From Pseudomonadota bacterium (GTDB lineage Bacteria > Bdellovibrionota_B > Oligoflexia > Oligoflexales > CAIYRB01), in assembly GCA_026390445.1 (NCBI GenBank), contig JAPLFX010000035.1:1-32173 (forward strand): DNA of 32,173 bases, given 5' to 3'. The notes beneath the pieces were generated by a model. It saw only the letters and a list, made by a program, of their open reading frames with translations, did not search any database and was not told where the DNA came from. Position 1 is the first letter of the stretch. The number at the start of each line of letters is the position of its first letter. Of this stretch, positions 24,455 to 31,510 are shown piece by piece. The position numbers were made by a program, and so were the translations under genes.

Positions 24455-25677
24455 AGCGGGAACCTCACCTTGCATTGTTCGTCCTCTGGCAAAGCCTGGT
24501 CGTTGAAAGCTACCGCGGGTTCTTCGTAAAAATGGCAGCTGCGGCTCCGCTGCGCATCGCACTTGCAGCCCCCACTGAGTTTCGCGAGTTAGCGCAGCAG
24601 CTCGTCCACTGCGCCCCGTTCAAACCACCGTTTCGCGCCGGCGACACCAGGTATCCGTGGTTCATCTTGCGAGCATGGCAACCCCATGTTCAAGTCGTCG
24701 TCTTTCGTGGCCTCGGTAAGGCGCTCAGGGCGTTCTTTCGCGGCGGCAACGCCCAGCTTGCTGAGCGGCGCATAGTGCTCTGTATGGCCGAGCCATACTC
24801 CGTGACGGCGCTTGCCTGCTGGTGGTCGACCTGGTTGCTGCGCGACAAGAGCATCACGTTTATTCTGTTTGGCTTGCAGAACATTGTCAAAGACCTACCT
24901 CTACCCCTACGCCTGATTCAGTCATTTATGTTTCGTCGCTGCGCCGCCATTCTCTCGCTTGGGCGCGAACAAGACGCCGTGCTGAGACACCATGGTTACC
25001 GGGGAAAGATCATCGACTTTCCGCTGTGGTTTGACGCTGAGCGTTTTAGCCCTGGATCAACGGAAGCGAAGCCCTTACCCATGCTTGGTTACGCCGGAGG
25101 TCTGACCGAAGCAAAGGGGCTTCTAGATCTATTACAGTGCTTGGACCTAAACGCAGCACATTGGGCGACGCGATGTGCGGTGCGCATTGCTGGATCTGGC
25201 CCATTGGCCGCACACATTGCTGATTCATGCGCGGACTTGCGCCAGCGAGGTTTAGATATCGTCTTCGCCGGAGCTCTAAACGCGGAGCAGATGCCAGTTT
25301 TCTTCCGCGGCATCGACCTTCTGATCGTCCCGAGCCGCACCATGCCACACTGGAAAGAGCAATTCGGCCGCGTCATCGTCGAAGCGCGCGCAACTGGTGC
25401 CGTTGCCATCGGCTCGGACTCGGGCGAGATTCCTCGGGTCGTCGGGGGGACTGACCGAATCTTTAAAGAAGGTGACGTCGGCGATATGACGCGCGTCATC
25501 GATCTGTGGCTAAGCCGTCTGCACGTCGCTGGCGACCGAGTCGACCTGCGCCGCGCAGAAACTGCGAAGGCACGCGCTGACTTCTCAGACACGGCCTTGG
25601 CGGAGCGCTTCGCTCGACACCTTCAGGAACTGATCGACCAAAATGGGGTCTCGAGCTGCGAACATGCTAACCCCTAG
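24451..25677 (+). CDS. GT4-type glycosyltransferase
   Basis: 408 residues from GTG 24451, whose GTGA overlaps the upstream stop. An in-frame ATG at 24532 would start at MAAAAPLRIALAAP, nearer the usual family start, and is an alternative. The product is a GT-B fold enzyme: N-terminal half with LRIALAAPTEF, a linker near WFDAERFSPG (about 193-202), then the donor domain MLGYAGGLTEAKGLLDLL (211-228), RIAGSGP (245-251), VFAGALNAEQMPVFFRGIDLLIVPS (271-295) and the E-x7-E motif EQFGRVIVE (303-311), with GEIPRVVGG after it. The residues around the E-x7-E and the GGLTEAKG loop fit family 4, retaining enzymes using a nucleotide-sugar donor. With the TMTC-like protein it likely forms a two-gene glycosylation unit. 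Confidence 0.85.
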   Translation: MKREPHLALFVLWQSLVVESYRGFFVKMAAAAPLRIALAAPTEFRELAQQLVHCAPFKPPFRAGDTRYPWFILRAWQPHVQVVVFRGLGKALRAFFRGGNAQLAERRIVLCMAEPYSVTALACWWSTWLLRDKSITFILFGLQNIVKDLPLPLRLIQSFMFRRCAAILSLGREQDAVLRHHGYRGKIIDFPLWFDAERFSPGSTEAKPLPMLGYAGGLTEAKGLLDLLQCLDLNAAHWATRCAVRIAGSGPLAAHIADSCADLRQRGLDIVFAGALNAEQMPVFFRGIDLLIVPSRTMPHWKEQFGRVIVEARATGAVAIGSDSGEIPRVVGGTDRIFKEGDVGDMTRVIDLWLSRLHVAGDRVDLRRAETAKARADFSDTALAERFARHLQELIDQNGVSSCEHANP

Positions 25678-25723
25678 GTGAATGAAAATGGCGACACTGC
25701 AACAAAGAGTTGCATCGTCCCGG

Positions 25724-25771
25724 ACCTGCACCCACCTTAAAGCACAAGGCTAAATGGTGGATGGGGCAGGT
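25724..25771. terminator. Imperfect hairpin between convergent genes
   Basis: ACCTGC (25724-25729) pairs with GCAGGT (25766-25771) and CCACC (25732-25736) with GGTGG (25756-25760), inside the 102-base gap between two convergent genes. A smaller GCAAC-AAAGA-GTTGC hairpin lies just before. No T-runs, so a bidirectional termination role is only possible. Confidence 0.35.
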
Positions 25772-25779
25772 GCTTTGAC

Positions 25780-26427
25780 CTAGACGATCGCCAGATGTGA
25801 CTCGACACTCATCACCCCGGGCGCCGCCCAGGCCGCCCATTTGGCATCGCGAAGCTCGGCCTGTGATCGCACTCGACCTGAAAGCACGACCTTGCCGTTC
25901 TGGGTTGATACGCGAATCTGTTTGGCATCGGCTTCAGCGCTGCGAACCAGCGCTTGTTCGATCCTTTCTTTGACATCTTCCGGCTGAGGCCGCTGGTGTA
26001 TCGCCAAATGGTTTTTGACTTGGCGTACCCCCGTCAAGTAGCTCACAGTTGAGGTGGCAGCGTCACGCTGATATTGCCAGTCGACTTCGCCGCGCAGGAT
26101 CACCACACCATCCTCGACCGAGATCTTTACGGTTGAGGGGACGCGCACGTTCCACTGGAGCGCATCCGCTGCCGCTTTAGCGATCTCTTGGTCGGTACGA
26201 TTACTGCCATGGGCGAGCTTCACCTCGATCTCTTCGGCTACAGCTTTGACCCCAGCGACATGAAATGCGGCCTTTTCTGCTGCATATTTGTCGACATAGG
26301 TCGGCACGATACCACTTAGGGTAATCACCCCATCTTTTGCCGATACTGCGATATTCTCGGCCGCAACGCTTGGGTCAAAGGCCAGCTCGTCCAAGACATC
26401 GCGGCGAAGTTGAAGATCCGATTTCAT
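25780..26427 (-). CDS. Triple BON-domain protein (OsmY-like)
   Basis: 215 residues from ATG 26427, preceded by GGAGG at six bases. The frame is open further upstream, but the extra part does not look like protein and overlaps the promoter. The product is three BON domains in series (about 4-73, 78-146, 150-215), each ending in a strand-turn pattern such as AKDGVITLSGIVPT, VEDGVVILRGEVDW and TQNGKVVLSGRVRS. There is no signal peptide, unlike E. coli OsmY, so it may be cytoplasmic. BON domains are thought to bind phospholipid membranes and the proteins are often stress-induced. A near-perfect sigma-54-type promoter lies 61 bases upstream, pointing to activator-dependent expression. Confidence 0.88.
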   Translation of the reverse strand: MKSDLQLRRDVLDELAFDPSVAAENIAVSAKDGVITLSGIVPTYVDKYAAEKAAFHVAGVKAVAEEIEVKLAHGSNRTDQEIAKAAADALQWNVRVPSTVKISVEDGVVILRGEVDWQYQRDAATSTVSYLTGVRQVKNHLAIHQRPQPEDVKERIEQALVRSAEADAKQIRVSTQNGKVVLSGRVRSQAELRDAKWAAWAAPGVMSVESHLAIV

Positions 26428-26487
26428 GAGAAGCCTCCAGGGTGATTTCACGATTGGTAGACAGTGAAAACCTACGAGACTTGACTC

Positions 26488-26504
26488 TGCATGTGGCGTG
26501 CCAA
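26488..26504 (-). promoter_or_regulatory. Sigma-54 (RpoN) type -24/-12 promoter of the BON gene
   Basis: On the minus strand the sequence reads TTGGCACG-CCAC-ATGCA, against the consensus YTGGCACG-N4-TTGCW: the -24 element is perfect, spacing is correct, and only one base (A for the first T of TTGC) differs. It lies about 61 bases before the ATG at 26427. I see no obvious upstream activator palindrome. Confidence 0.6.
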
Positions 26505-26866
26505 TAGCTACACTGAGCCATCTCGCTCGCGAATACCAGGTAAGGACCATTAGCCCGCCGGTTTGCGGAATGATCGATCGTCCCTGCCATGCTCGAACCG
26601 TGTAGTTTGGCAACTGTTGACCAGCGCCATGTCACAATGATAAAATCACAGCAATATATGAGACTTGGAAAGCCAGACCAACACATCGAGCGGGTATTCT
26701 GGCCACTGTGCAGAACAAGGTGACGAAGCAGAACGAAACCTTTTACATTCAAAAGCCTGTCTTAGATTTGTTCGCGAAGGGTTACGTTTATATCAAGACG
26801 ACCCAAGACCCTTCCGGCCTCCATTCCAATGTGATCCCTTTTCTCTCGTAAAATAAGGGAAGACCA
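26505..26866. other. Divergent intergenic region between the BON gene and the 26867 gene
   Basis: 360 bases, somewhat AT-rich. It should carry activator sites for the sigma-54 promoter and the promoter of the lipoprotein gene. The plus-strand frame ending TAA 26851 is open from 26621 and is listed separately as a doubtful small gene. Confidence 0.45.
26708..26851 (+). CDS. Doubtful 47-residue open frame, possible gene remnant
   Basis: Starts at GTG 26708 and ends 15 bases before the next gene. The product (VQNKVTKQNETFYIQKPV then LDLFAKGYVYIKTTQDPS) has a plausible protein composition, and the frame remains open upstream to 26621 (YETWKARPTHRAGILA) without any standard start codon. It may be the 3' remnant of a lost gene or chance. 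No domain recognised, no good ribosome binding site. An alternative frame (26665-26856) is open as well. Confidence 0.25.
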   Translation: MQNKVTKQNETFYIQKPVLDLFAKGYVYIKTTQDPSGLHSNVIPFLS

Positions 26867-27847
26867 ATGCAGCTTCTTTTGGCATTAGCGAGCCACTGTC
26901 GGTCGATCAGTCACCTGCGACAAGGCTTGTGCGTGGGTACCTTATTGGCTTGTGTCCTAATGCCATTAAGCTGCAAAACACAAAGTTCCGGAACCACCTC
27001 AGTCACGAATGACTTGCCGAGCTCGCTGGATTGTGGCCCACAGAAGACGTTCTATTTTCATTGGAAATCGCAACAGAGCGCAACAATCTGGCTCCATGAC
27101 GTCGGATACATGCAAGCACCCAACTTCACTGCGCTCCAAGATCGAGCCGTGCCGCACTATACCGTCAATGCGACCCTCATCGACAGTCAGATTCGCCGCT
27201 ATAATCATGACAATGCAGCGCTTGGCCCCGGGATCTATCTAGCGCCTGACCCACTCCAGACCAAGGATTACGGCGATACCTTGCTGATATTTCGCTTTCG
27301 AGACAATCAAGGTCGCGGCTTACGGTGCGAAAATTGGCTTGGGGATAGCCTCAAGTACTGTGATCGAAATGTACTAGCGAAAGGTTCGCCTGATTTGCCT
27401 TTGTTAGCCCAGTATGTACAATCAAACCCCCTTCAATGGTTTATCAGCCCGCGTGTCCCGATTCCTAGTCGTGGCGAGGTCGCTCAATTCAGCCTGCCAC
27501 GGGTCGGAGATGCTGATGAGTTCGTCGCCGAGTTCACCAAAGAGCTGTCGAGCATTGATAAATTTGTCGAGCGCCTTCCATATATGTACCTGGAAGTGGA
27601 TCACAGTACCCGAGGTCTGTGCTCCAACAAGCCAGCAAACAGCAGCATGATATTTGTTCAAGAGGTGTATTGTCAGGCCATGGCCAAACGCCTCACACAG
27701 CTGCTGGCGCAGTCTAGTCCCGGTGCCCTAAATGAAAAGACCCGAGCCGGATTTGCCCAAATCGTAGCGGCCTATGGTGCAGGCGGTTTCAACAGCCAAG
27801 ATGTGGTGAATGCGATCAGGAAGTTTGATTCCAAACTGGCTCCTTAA
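26867..27847 (+). CDS. Lipoprotein with ADP-ribosyltransferase-like motifs
   Basis: 326 residues. A signal sequence (LCVGTLLACVLM) ends in a lipobox MPLSC (Cys-36). ATG 26867 has AAGGGAAG six bases before it. The mature part does not match a family I can name with certainty, but three elements recall H-Y-E type ADP-ribosyltransferases: FYFHWKS with His-65 in a first strand, LGPGIYLAPDPLQTKDYGD (119-137) with Tyr-124 in a G-x-G-x-Y-x-A pattern followed by a second Tyr in YG, and PYMYLEVDH with Glu-243. A helical C-terminus (QAMAKRLTQLLAQ) follows. If correct, this is a surface-attached ART-like protein, perhaps an effector or toxin. Cys-154, Cys-165, Cys-252 and Cys-269 could form disulfides. 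Function is a hypothesis. Confidence 0.6.
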   Translation: MQLLLALASHCRSISHLRQGLCVGTLLACVLMPLSCKTQSSGTTSVTNDLPSSLDCGPQKTFYFHWKSQQSATIWLHDVGYMQAPNFTALQDRAVPHYTVNATLIDSQIRRYNHDNAALGPGIYLAPDPLQTKDYGDTLLIFRFRDNQGRGLRCENWLGDSLKYCDRNVLAKGSPDLPLLAQYVQSNPLQWFISPRVPIPSRGEVAQFSLPRVGDADEFVAEFTKELSSIDKFVERLPYMYLEVDHSTRGLCSNKPANSSMIFVQEVYCQAMAKRLTQLLAQSSPGALNEKTRAGFAQIVAAYGAGGFNSQDVVNAIRKFDSKLAP

Positions 27848-28152
27848 ATTGGCGGATCGCTTTGCTGTCTCATCGATTTAGCGAGCGGGATAGTCCCATA
27901 CGGAGGCCCAGAAGGCCTCGCAAATGGCCGTTCAGGCTGCCTACGCTCGGCTCTATGACTCGCCGCCCACCCGCCCGTAGACCGCAGCTTGCTTCCGAGC
28001 TGAAGCACTGGTCGAGTCAAGTCGCCGCGTCAAGCTCCTCTTGCCCGAACTTTTGGCCTCCTATAGGCCGCGAATCCCGCCGTTGACAGCCTAAAGCCAA
28101 GCCACTAGCGTCGACCCAAACGGTTATCTTGAACGCAGCCTTTGGAGTCCCG
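27848..28152. other. Intergenic region of 305 bases
   Basis: Contains a small hairpin GAGGCC-CAGAA-GGCCTC (27903-27919) after the lipoprotein gene, without a T-run, and a possible promoter TTGACA (28083-28088), 17 bases, TAGCGT (28106-28111) for the next gene; its -10 is poor. Open frames here lack coding signs. Confidence 0.35.
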
Positions 28153-28947
28153 ATGCTTGCCAATACCCTGTGCCATATCCCTCGCGTCAGCCTTAACAAG
28201 GAGCGCGGGCTGTGGCACCAAGGGATCACGACGTGGGACAGCTATCGTGCCTTAGTGAAGAACCCAGCCTTTCTAGACGAATGCGAGGTTCAGCTCAGCC
28301 AGCGCAATCCTGCCTTCTTTGCCGAAGGTCTCAAGTCCGACCAACACTGGCGGCTGTTCGGTGATTTTCAGGACTCAGTGGCCTATCTCGACATCGAAAC
28401 CTCTGGTCTAGACCGCTTCACCTCCGAGATCACCACCATCGCGGTCTATGATGGGACCGAGGTCAGAACCTACGTCAATGGCCGCAACCTGAGCGCGTTT
28501 AAGCGGGAAATCGAACAGTACAAGCTGCTTGTCTCGTTCAACGGCAAATGCTTCGACGTGCCCTTTATCAACCGCTACTTTGGCATTGAGCTTGGCCATG
28601 CGCATATTGACCTGCGCTTCGTTTTGAAGCGCCTTGGCTACTCTGGCGGCTTGAAGCAGATCGAGCGGCAGCTGGACATTGATCGCGGCGACCTACGCGA
28701 CGTCGATGGCTTCTTCGCCGTGACGCTGTGGCAGGAATATCAGCGGCGCAAGAACGAGGCGGCTCTAGAAACGCTGCTGGCCTAAAACTGTGCCGACGTG
28801 ATTAATCTGGAGCAGCTGATGGTTCATGCTTACAACCAGAACGTGTTGGCCACGCCGTTTGGCGCCGAACGGCAGCTCAAAGTGCCCAAACCAGCGAAGA
28901 TTCCGTTCGCGGCTGATGTGAAGCTGGTGAACCGCCTTGCGTGGTAG
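28153..28947 (+). pseudogene. YprB-type RNase H-like exonuclease, stop codon at the catalytic Tyr
   Basis: The frame from ATG 28153 (GGAG five bases before) stops at TAA 28783-28785 after 210 residues. It encodes the RNase_H_2/YprB fold: YLDIETSGLDR (Exo I, DxE), ITTIAVYDG, LLVSFNGKCFDVPFI (Exo II, NG..FD), then HIDLRFVLKRLGYSGGLKQIER. The same frame goes on behind the TAA to TAG 28945-28947, with NCADVINLEQLMVHAYNQNV, exactly the conserved continuation of this family, whose motif is YNxxD. The stop therefore sits at the Tyr of the Exo III Y-x3-D motif (TAA for TAC/TAT). Without it the protein lacks the third catalytic element. Relatives act as 3'-5' exonucleases. A single-base change or sequencing error explains it; other genes use TAA as stop normally. 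Confidence 0.88.
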
Positions 28948-28964
28948 CAGGTGGGGGTCGGGTC

Positions 28965-29040
<76 letters not shown>

Positions 29041-29134
29041 TTAACGTGGTGCAGCAGAATCTGCCTCAACACTTCCACAGTGGCAAGCAACAACTGATGC
29101 AACCGCCGAGATGATTGGTCCAAAGCCGTAATAG

Positions 29135-29227
29135 CCGGTTTTATCTGATCAGTTGGCCTCTTATCCGGATCGTAAGGCCCCTAAAGAAGAGGAATGGGGT
29201 ACGTCAGTTGGCTCCGAGGAGTGGTAG
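29135..29227 (+). pseudogene. mazE: mazE antitoxin remnant (C-terminal tail only)
   Basis: The frame between the TAA/TAG pair at 29129-29134 and TAG 29225-29227 encodes PVLSDQLASYPDRKAPKE followed by EEEWGTSVGSEEW, which resembles the C-terminal toxin-binding tail of MazE proteins (typically DWGPPVGREVW). It ends two bases before the mazF ATG, as mazE does. No AbrB/SpoVT DNA-binding domain is found upstream in any frame, and the region has no start codon for it. Assignment rests on the short tail and on position. Confidence 0.55.
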
Positions 29228-29229
29228 CA

Positions 29230-29577
29230 ATGGCCAAACGAACCTCCTACACACCACATCGTGGCGACATCGTCATGGTGTCCTTTTCGCCTCAGGCCGG
29301 ACACGAACAAGGTGATCTACGTCCAGCGCTTGTCATCTCGTCCTCAGCGTACAACGCGGCTTCAGGACTAGCATTTTGCTGTCCCATCACCAGAAAACGG
29401 CGTCAGCACCCGTTCGAAGTCGCCCTGCCAAAGGGCCGACTCACCACCGGTGTCGTGCTGGTTGAGCACCTGCGTAGCCTGGCTTGGCGGGAACGCCAAC
29501 CGGCATTCGTAGAGGCAGCGCCAAACGAGGTGTTGGCCGAGGTTGCAGGAAAGCCTGTAGCCATCATCGGTGGCTAA
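29230..29577 (+). CDS. mazF: MazF-family endoribonuclease toxin
   Basis: 115 residues from ATG 29230 (GGAG nine bases before; a start further up would read the degenerate region). The product has the MazF/PemK barrel: YTPHRGDIVMVSFSPQAGHEQGDLRPALVISS (about 7-38), the RPALV motif, PITRKRRQHPFEVALP, TGVVLVEHLRSLAWRER, and a C-terminal helix. MazF enzymes cleave single-stranded mRNA at short sequence motifs and block growth unless bound by MazE. Catalytic residues of the family (Arg of GDLRP, Thr of PITRK) are present, so the toxin looks intact. Its antitoxin appears truncated, so it may be silent, controlled by a remote antitoxin or weakly expressed. Confidence 0.9.
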   Translation: MAKRTSYTPHRGDIVMVSFSPQAGHEQGDLRPALVISSSAYNAASGLAFCCPITRKRRQHPFEVALPKGRLTTGVVLVEHLRSLAWRERQPAFVEAAPNEVLAEVAGKPVAIIGG

Positions 29578-29832
29578 AGAAACACCTCCCGACCGTAAAA
29601 CCCGCTCCTGTCGCCCCCTCCACGGCCACCCCCGCCAATTTGTACAGGCTTTATTTACTTGAAGTTTTTAACGAAAATCCGGTAAAGAAGAGGCCGGGTC
29701 ACGTCCGCCTGTTGTTGTCGCAACCACTCTAGCTCTGGGCGAAGGTTCACCAACCTCTTAGGTGCCTGGCTTCGACCAGCGCTTTGCCGTGCTCCCATGA
29801 CTGTCTAACGCGATAATTCGAGGAGTTCGTCG

Positions 29833-31494
29833 ATGTGGATCACGAATCGGCTGGCCCACCAGTCAGCCCTGGCCACTTTATTGTCAATCCTACTTGGGTC
29901 CGGGACGGTCATCGCTGAGCAAAAATCCCGGGAGCAGCGGATCGCCGACAACGAGGTCTACTTCAGTTCTGGTGACGAGCCGCCATCGATGGATATCTCC
30001 AAGCAGGTAGACTCCGTCAGCTCGATGTGGCTTGGACACATCTATGAAGGGCTCATGCGCTCTAATGCTGCTGGCGCCATCATTCCAGGGACAGCCGAAA
30101 GCGTCACCATCAGCCCCGACCAAACAACCTGGACCTTTAAGATCCGCCCAAGTGCCAAGTGGCAAGACGGCGTGCCGGTCAAGGCGCAGGACTTCGTCTA
30201 CTCCTGGCGGCGTCTGGTCGATCCGGCCTATGCCAGCGAGTATTCCTTCATCGCTATCACCGCCTCTTTGCTCAATGCGGATGCCATCGTCAGCAAAAAG
30301 CTGCCCAAGGAACAGCTCGGCGTGCGTGCCGTGGACGACCATACTCTGGAAGTCAAGCTGAGTCGGCCAGTGGCTTTTTTTGACTCGCTCACCTCGTTTC
30401 AGGTGTTCTACCCGCTGCGCCAGGACATCGTCGAAAAGTTTGCCGGTTCTTTCGCAACCGATCCAGCCAGTTTGATCGGCAACGGACCCTACCGCTTGGC
30501 GCGCTGGCAAAAAGAACAGTCGATGCGGATTGAAAAGTCCGACACCTACTGGGATGCACGCAACATCAAGATCAAGGCCATCGAATCGCCGGCGATGGTC
30601 AAGGACGGCCAAGCAAACTTCAACAACTTCCGCACCGGCGGTATCGACACAACTGGGGTGTCCACACCCGAGATCATCCGTCAGGCACAGGCCGCTAAGC
30701 TAAAGATTGAGACCTTCCAGACCGGTTGCACGGAAACCCTCGCCTTCAACGTCCGGCCCGGAAGGTTGTTTGCCAATAAGAAACTCCGCCACGCGGTACG
30801 CGCCGGGCTCAATCGGTCGGAGTATGTCAACAAGATCGTGGGAGTTCCAGGCTATAAACCAGCATTCCGCATGGTCCCCGACTACATGCCGGGAAGTCAG
30901 CCCGGATTGACCTACCGTCAAGAGGTGAAGAGTCCGCCGATCAAGGACTTTGACGTCCCCACCACGCAGCGACTAGTGAAGGAATACTTGGCCGATACCA
31001 AGCAGACCTATATTCCCTCCTTCACCCTGTTGTTTGATGACAGCGTCGTCGCAAAAAAGATGGCCGAATACTTCCAGCACAGCCTGTCAAAACTGCTTGG
31101 TAACGAAGTCAAAGTCGAAACGGTGCCGTTTAAAACCCGCCTGCAAAAGAGCCGAGACGGTCAATTTGACATGGTCTTCTTTGGCTGGTGTCCGGACTAC
31201 CGCGATCCGATGACCTTTTTGGACCTACTTGCGAACAACAATGAGAACAATTCCTCGGGTTGGTCCAGCCCCGCCTACAACAAGTTGATCGAGCAGGCCA
31301 ACAGCGAGGCCGATAAAGCCAAGCGAGTCCAATTGTTCAAGGCGGCGGAAGACATTCTTGAAGATGAGGCGCCCGTGGCCGTCACCGATGTCAGCGGTGG
31401 AGCACTGACGGCGGCGCCAGAGTTAAAGGGCGTCAAGCGCACGATCTTCGGCTTTGCTCCGGATTTCCGGGCGGCCTATTGGGATCACAAATAA
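29833..31494 (+). CDS. oppA: Oligopeptide ABC transporter, substrate-binding protein
   Basis: 553 residues with an N-terminal Sec signal (SALATLLSILLGSGTVIA) and no lipobox. The SBP_bac_5 domain follows: SGDEPPSMDISKQVDS, the family signature IYEGLMRSNAAGAIIPGTAESVTISPD (about 75-100), TFKIRPSAKWQDGVPVKAQDFVYSWRRLVDP (about 105-135), IGNGPYRLARW (about 214-224), and a late GWCPDYRDPMTFLDLL segment. This is the OppA/DppA type that binds short peptides in the periplasm. Start ATG 29833 has GGAG eight bases upstream. A permease gene follows after 16 bases, so it opens an opp-like operon. The 255 bases before it hold no gene; a -10/-35 pair is not clear. Confidence 0.93.
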   Translation: MWITNRLAHQSALATLLSILLGSGTVIAEQKSREQRIADNEVYFSSGDEPPSMDISKQVDSVSSMWLGHIYEGLMRSNAAGAIIPGTAESVTISPDQTTWTFKIRPSAKWQDGVPVKAQDFVYSWRRLVDPAYASEYSFIAITASLLNADAIVSKKLPKEQLGVRAVDDHTLEVKLSRPVAFFDSLTSFQVFYPLRQDIVEKFAGSFATDPASLIGNGPYRLARWQKEQSMRIEKSDTYWDARNIKIKAIESPAMVKDGQANFNNFRTGGIDTTGVSTPEIIRQAQAAKLKIETFQTGCTETLAFNVRPGRLFANKKLRHAVRAGLNRSEYVNKIVGVPGYKPAFRMVPDYMPGSQPGLTYRQEVKSPPIKDFDVPTTQRLVKEYLADTKQTYIPSFTLLFDDSVVAKKMAEYFQHSLSKLLGNEVKVETVPFKTRLQKSRDGQFDMVFFGWCPDYRDPMTFLDLLANNNENNSSGWSSPAYNKLIEQANSEADKAKRVQLFKAAEDILEDEAPVAVTDVSGGALTAAPELKGVKRTIFGFAPDFRAAYWDHK

Positions 31495-31510
31495 CCGGGG
31501 CGATGTTCGG

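Noticed and set aside
28783-28785. TAA read as Tyr (alternative code or designed readthrough)
   Set aside because: TAA ends several intact genes in the window (hence trmB-like and deoA-neighbour stops work normally), so a local mutation or read error is far simpler.
29484-29732. Plus-strand frame overlapping the end of mazF
   Set aside because: Out-of-frame shadow of mazF extended into the spacer; no start signal.
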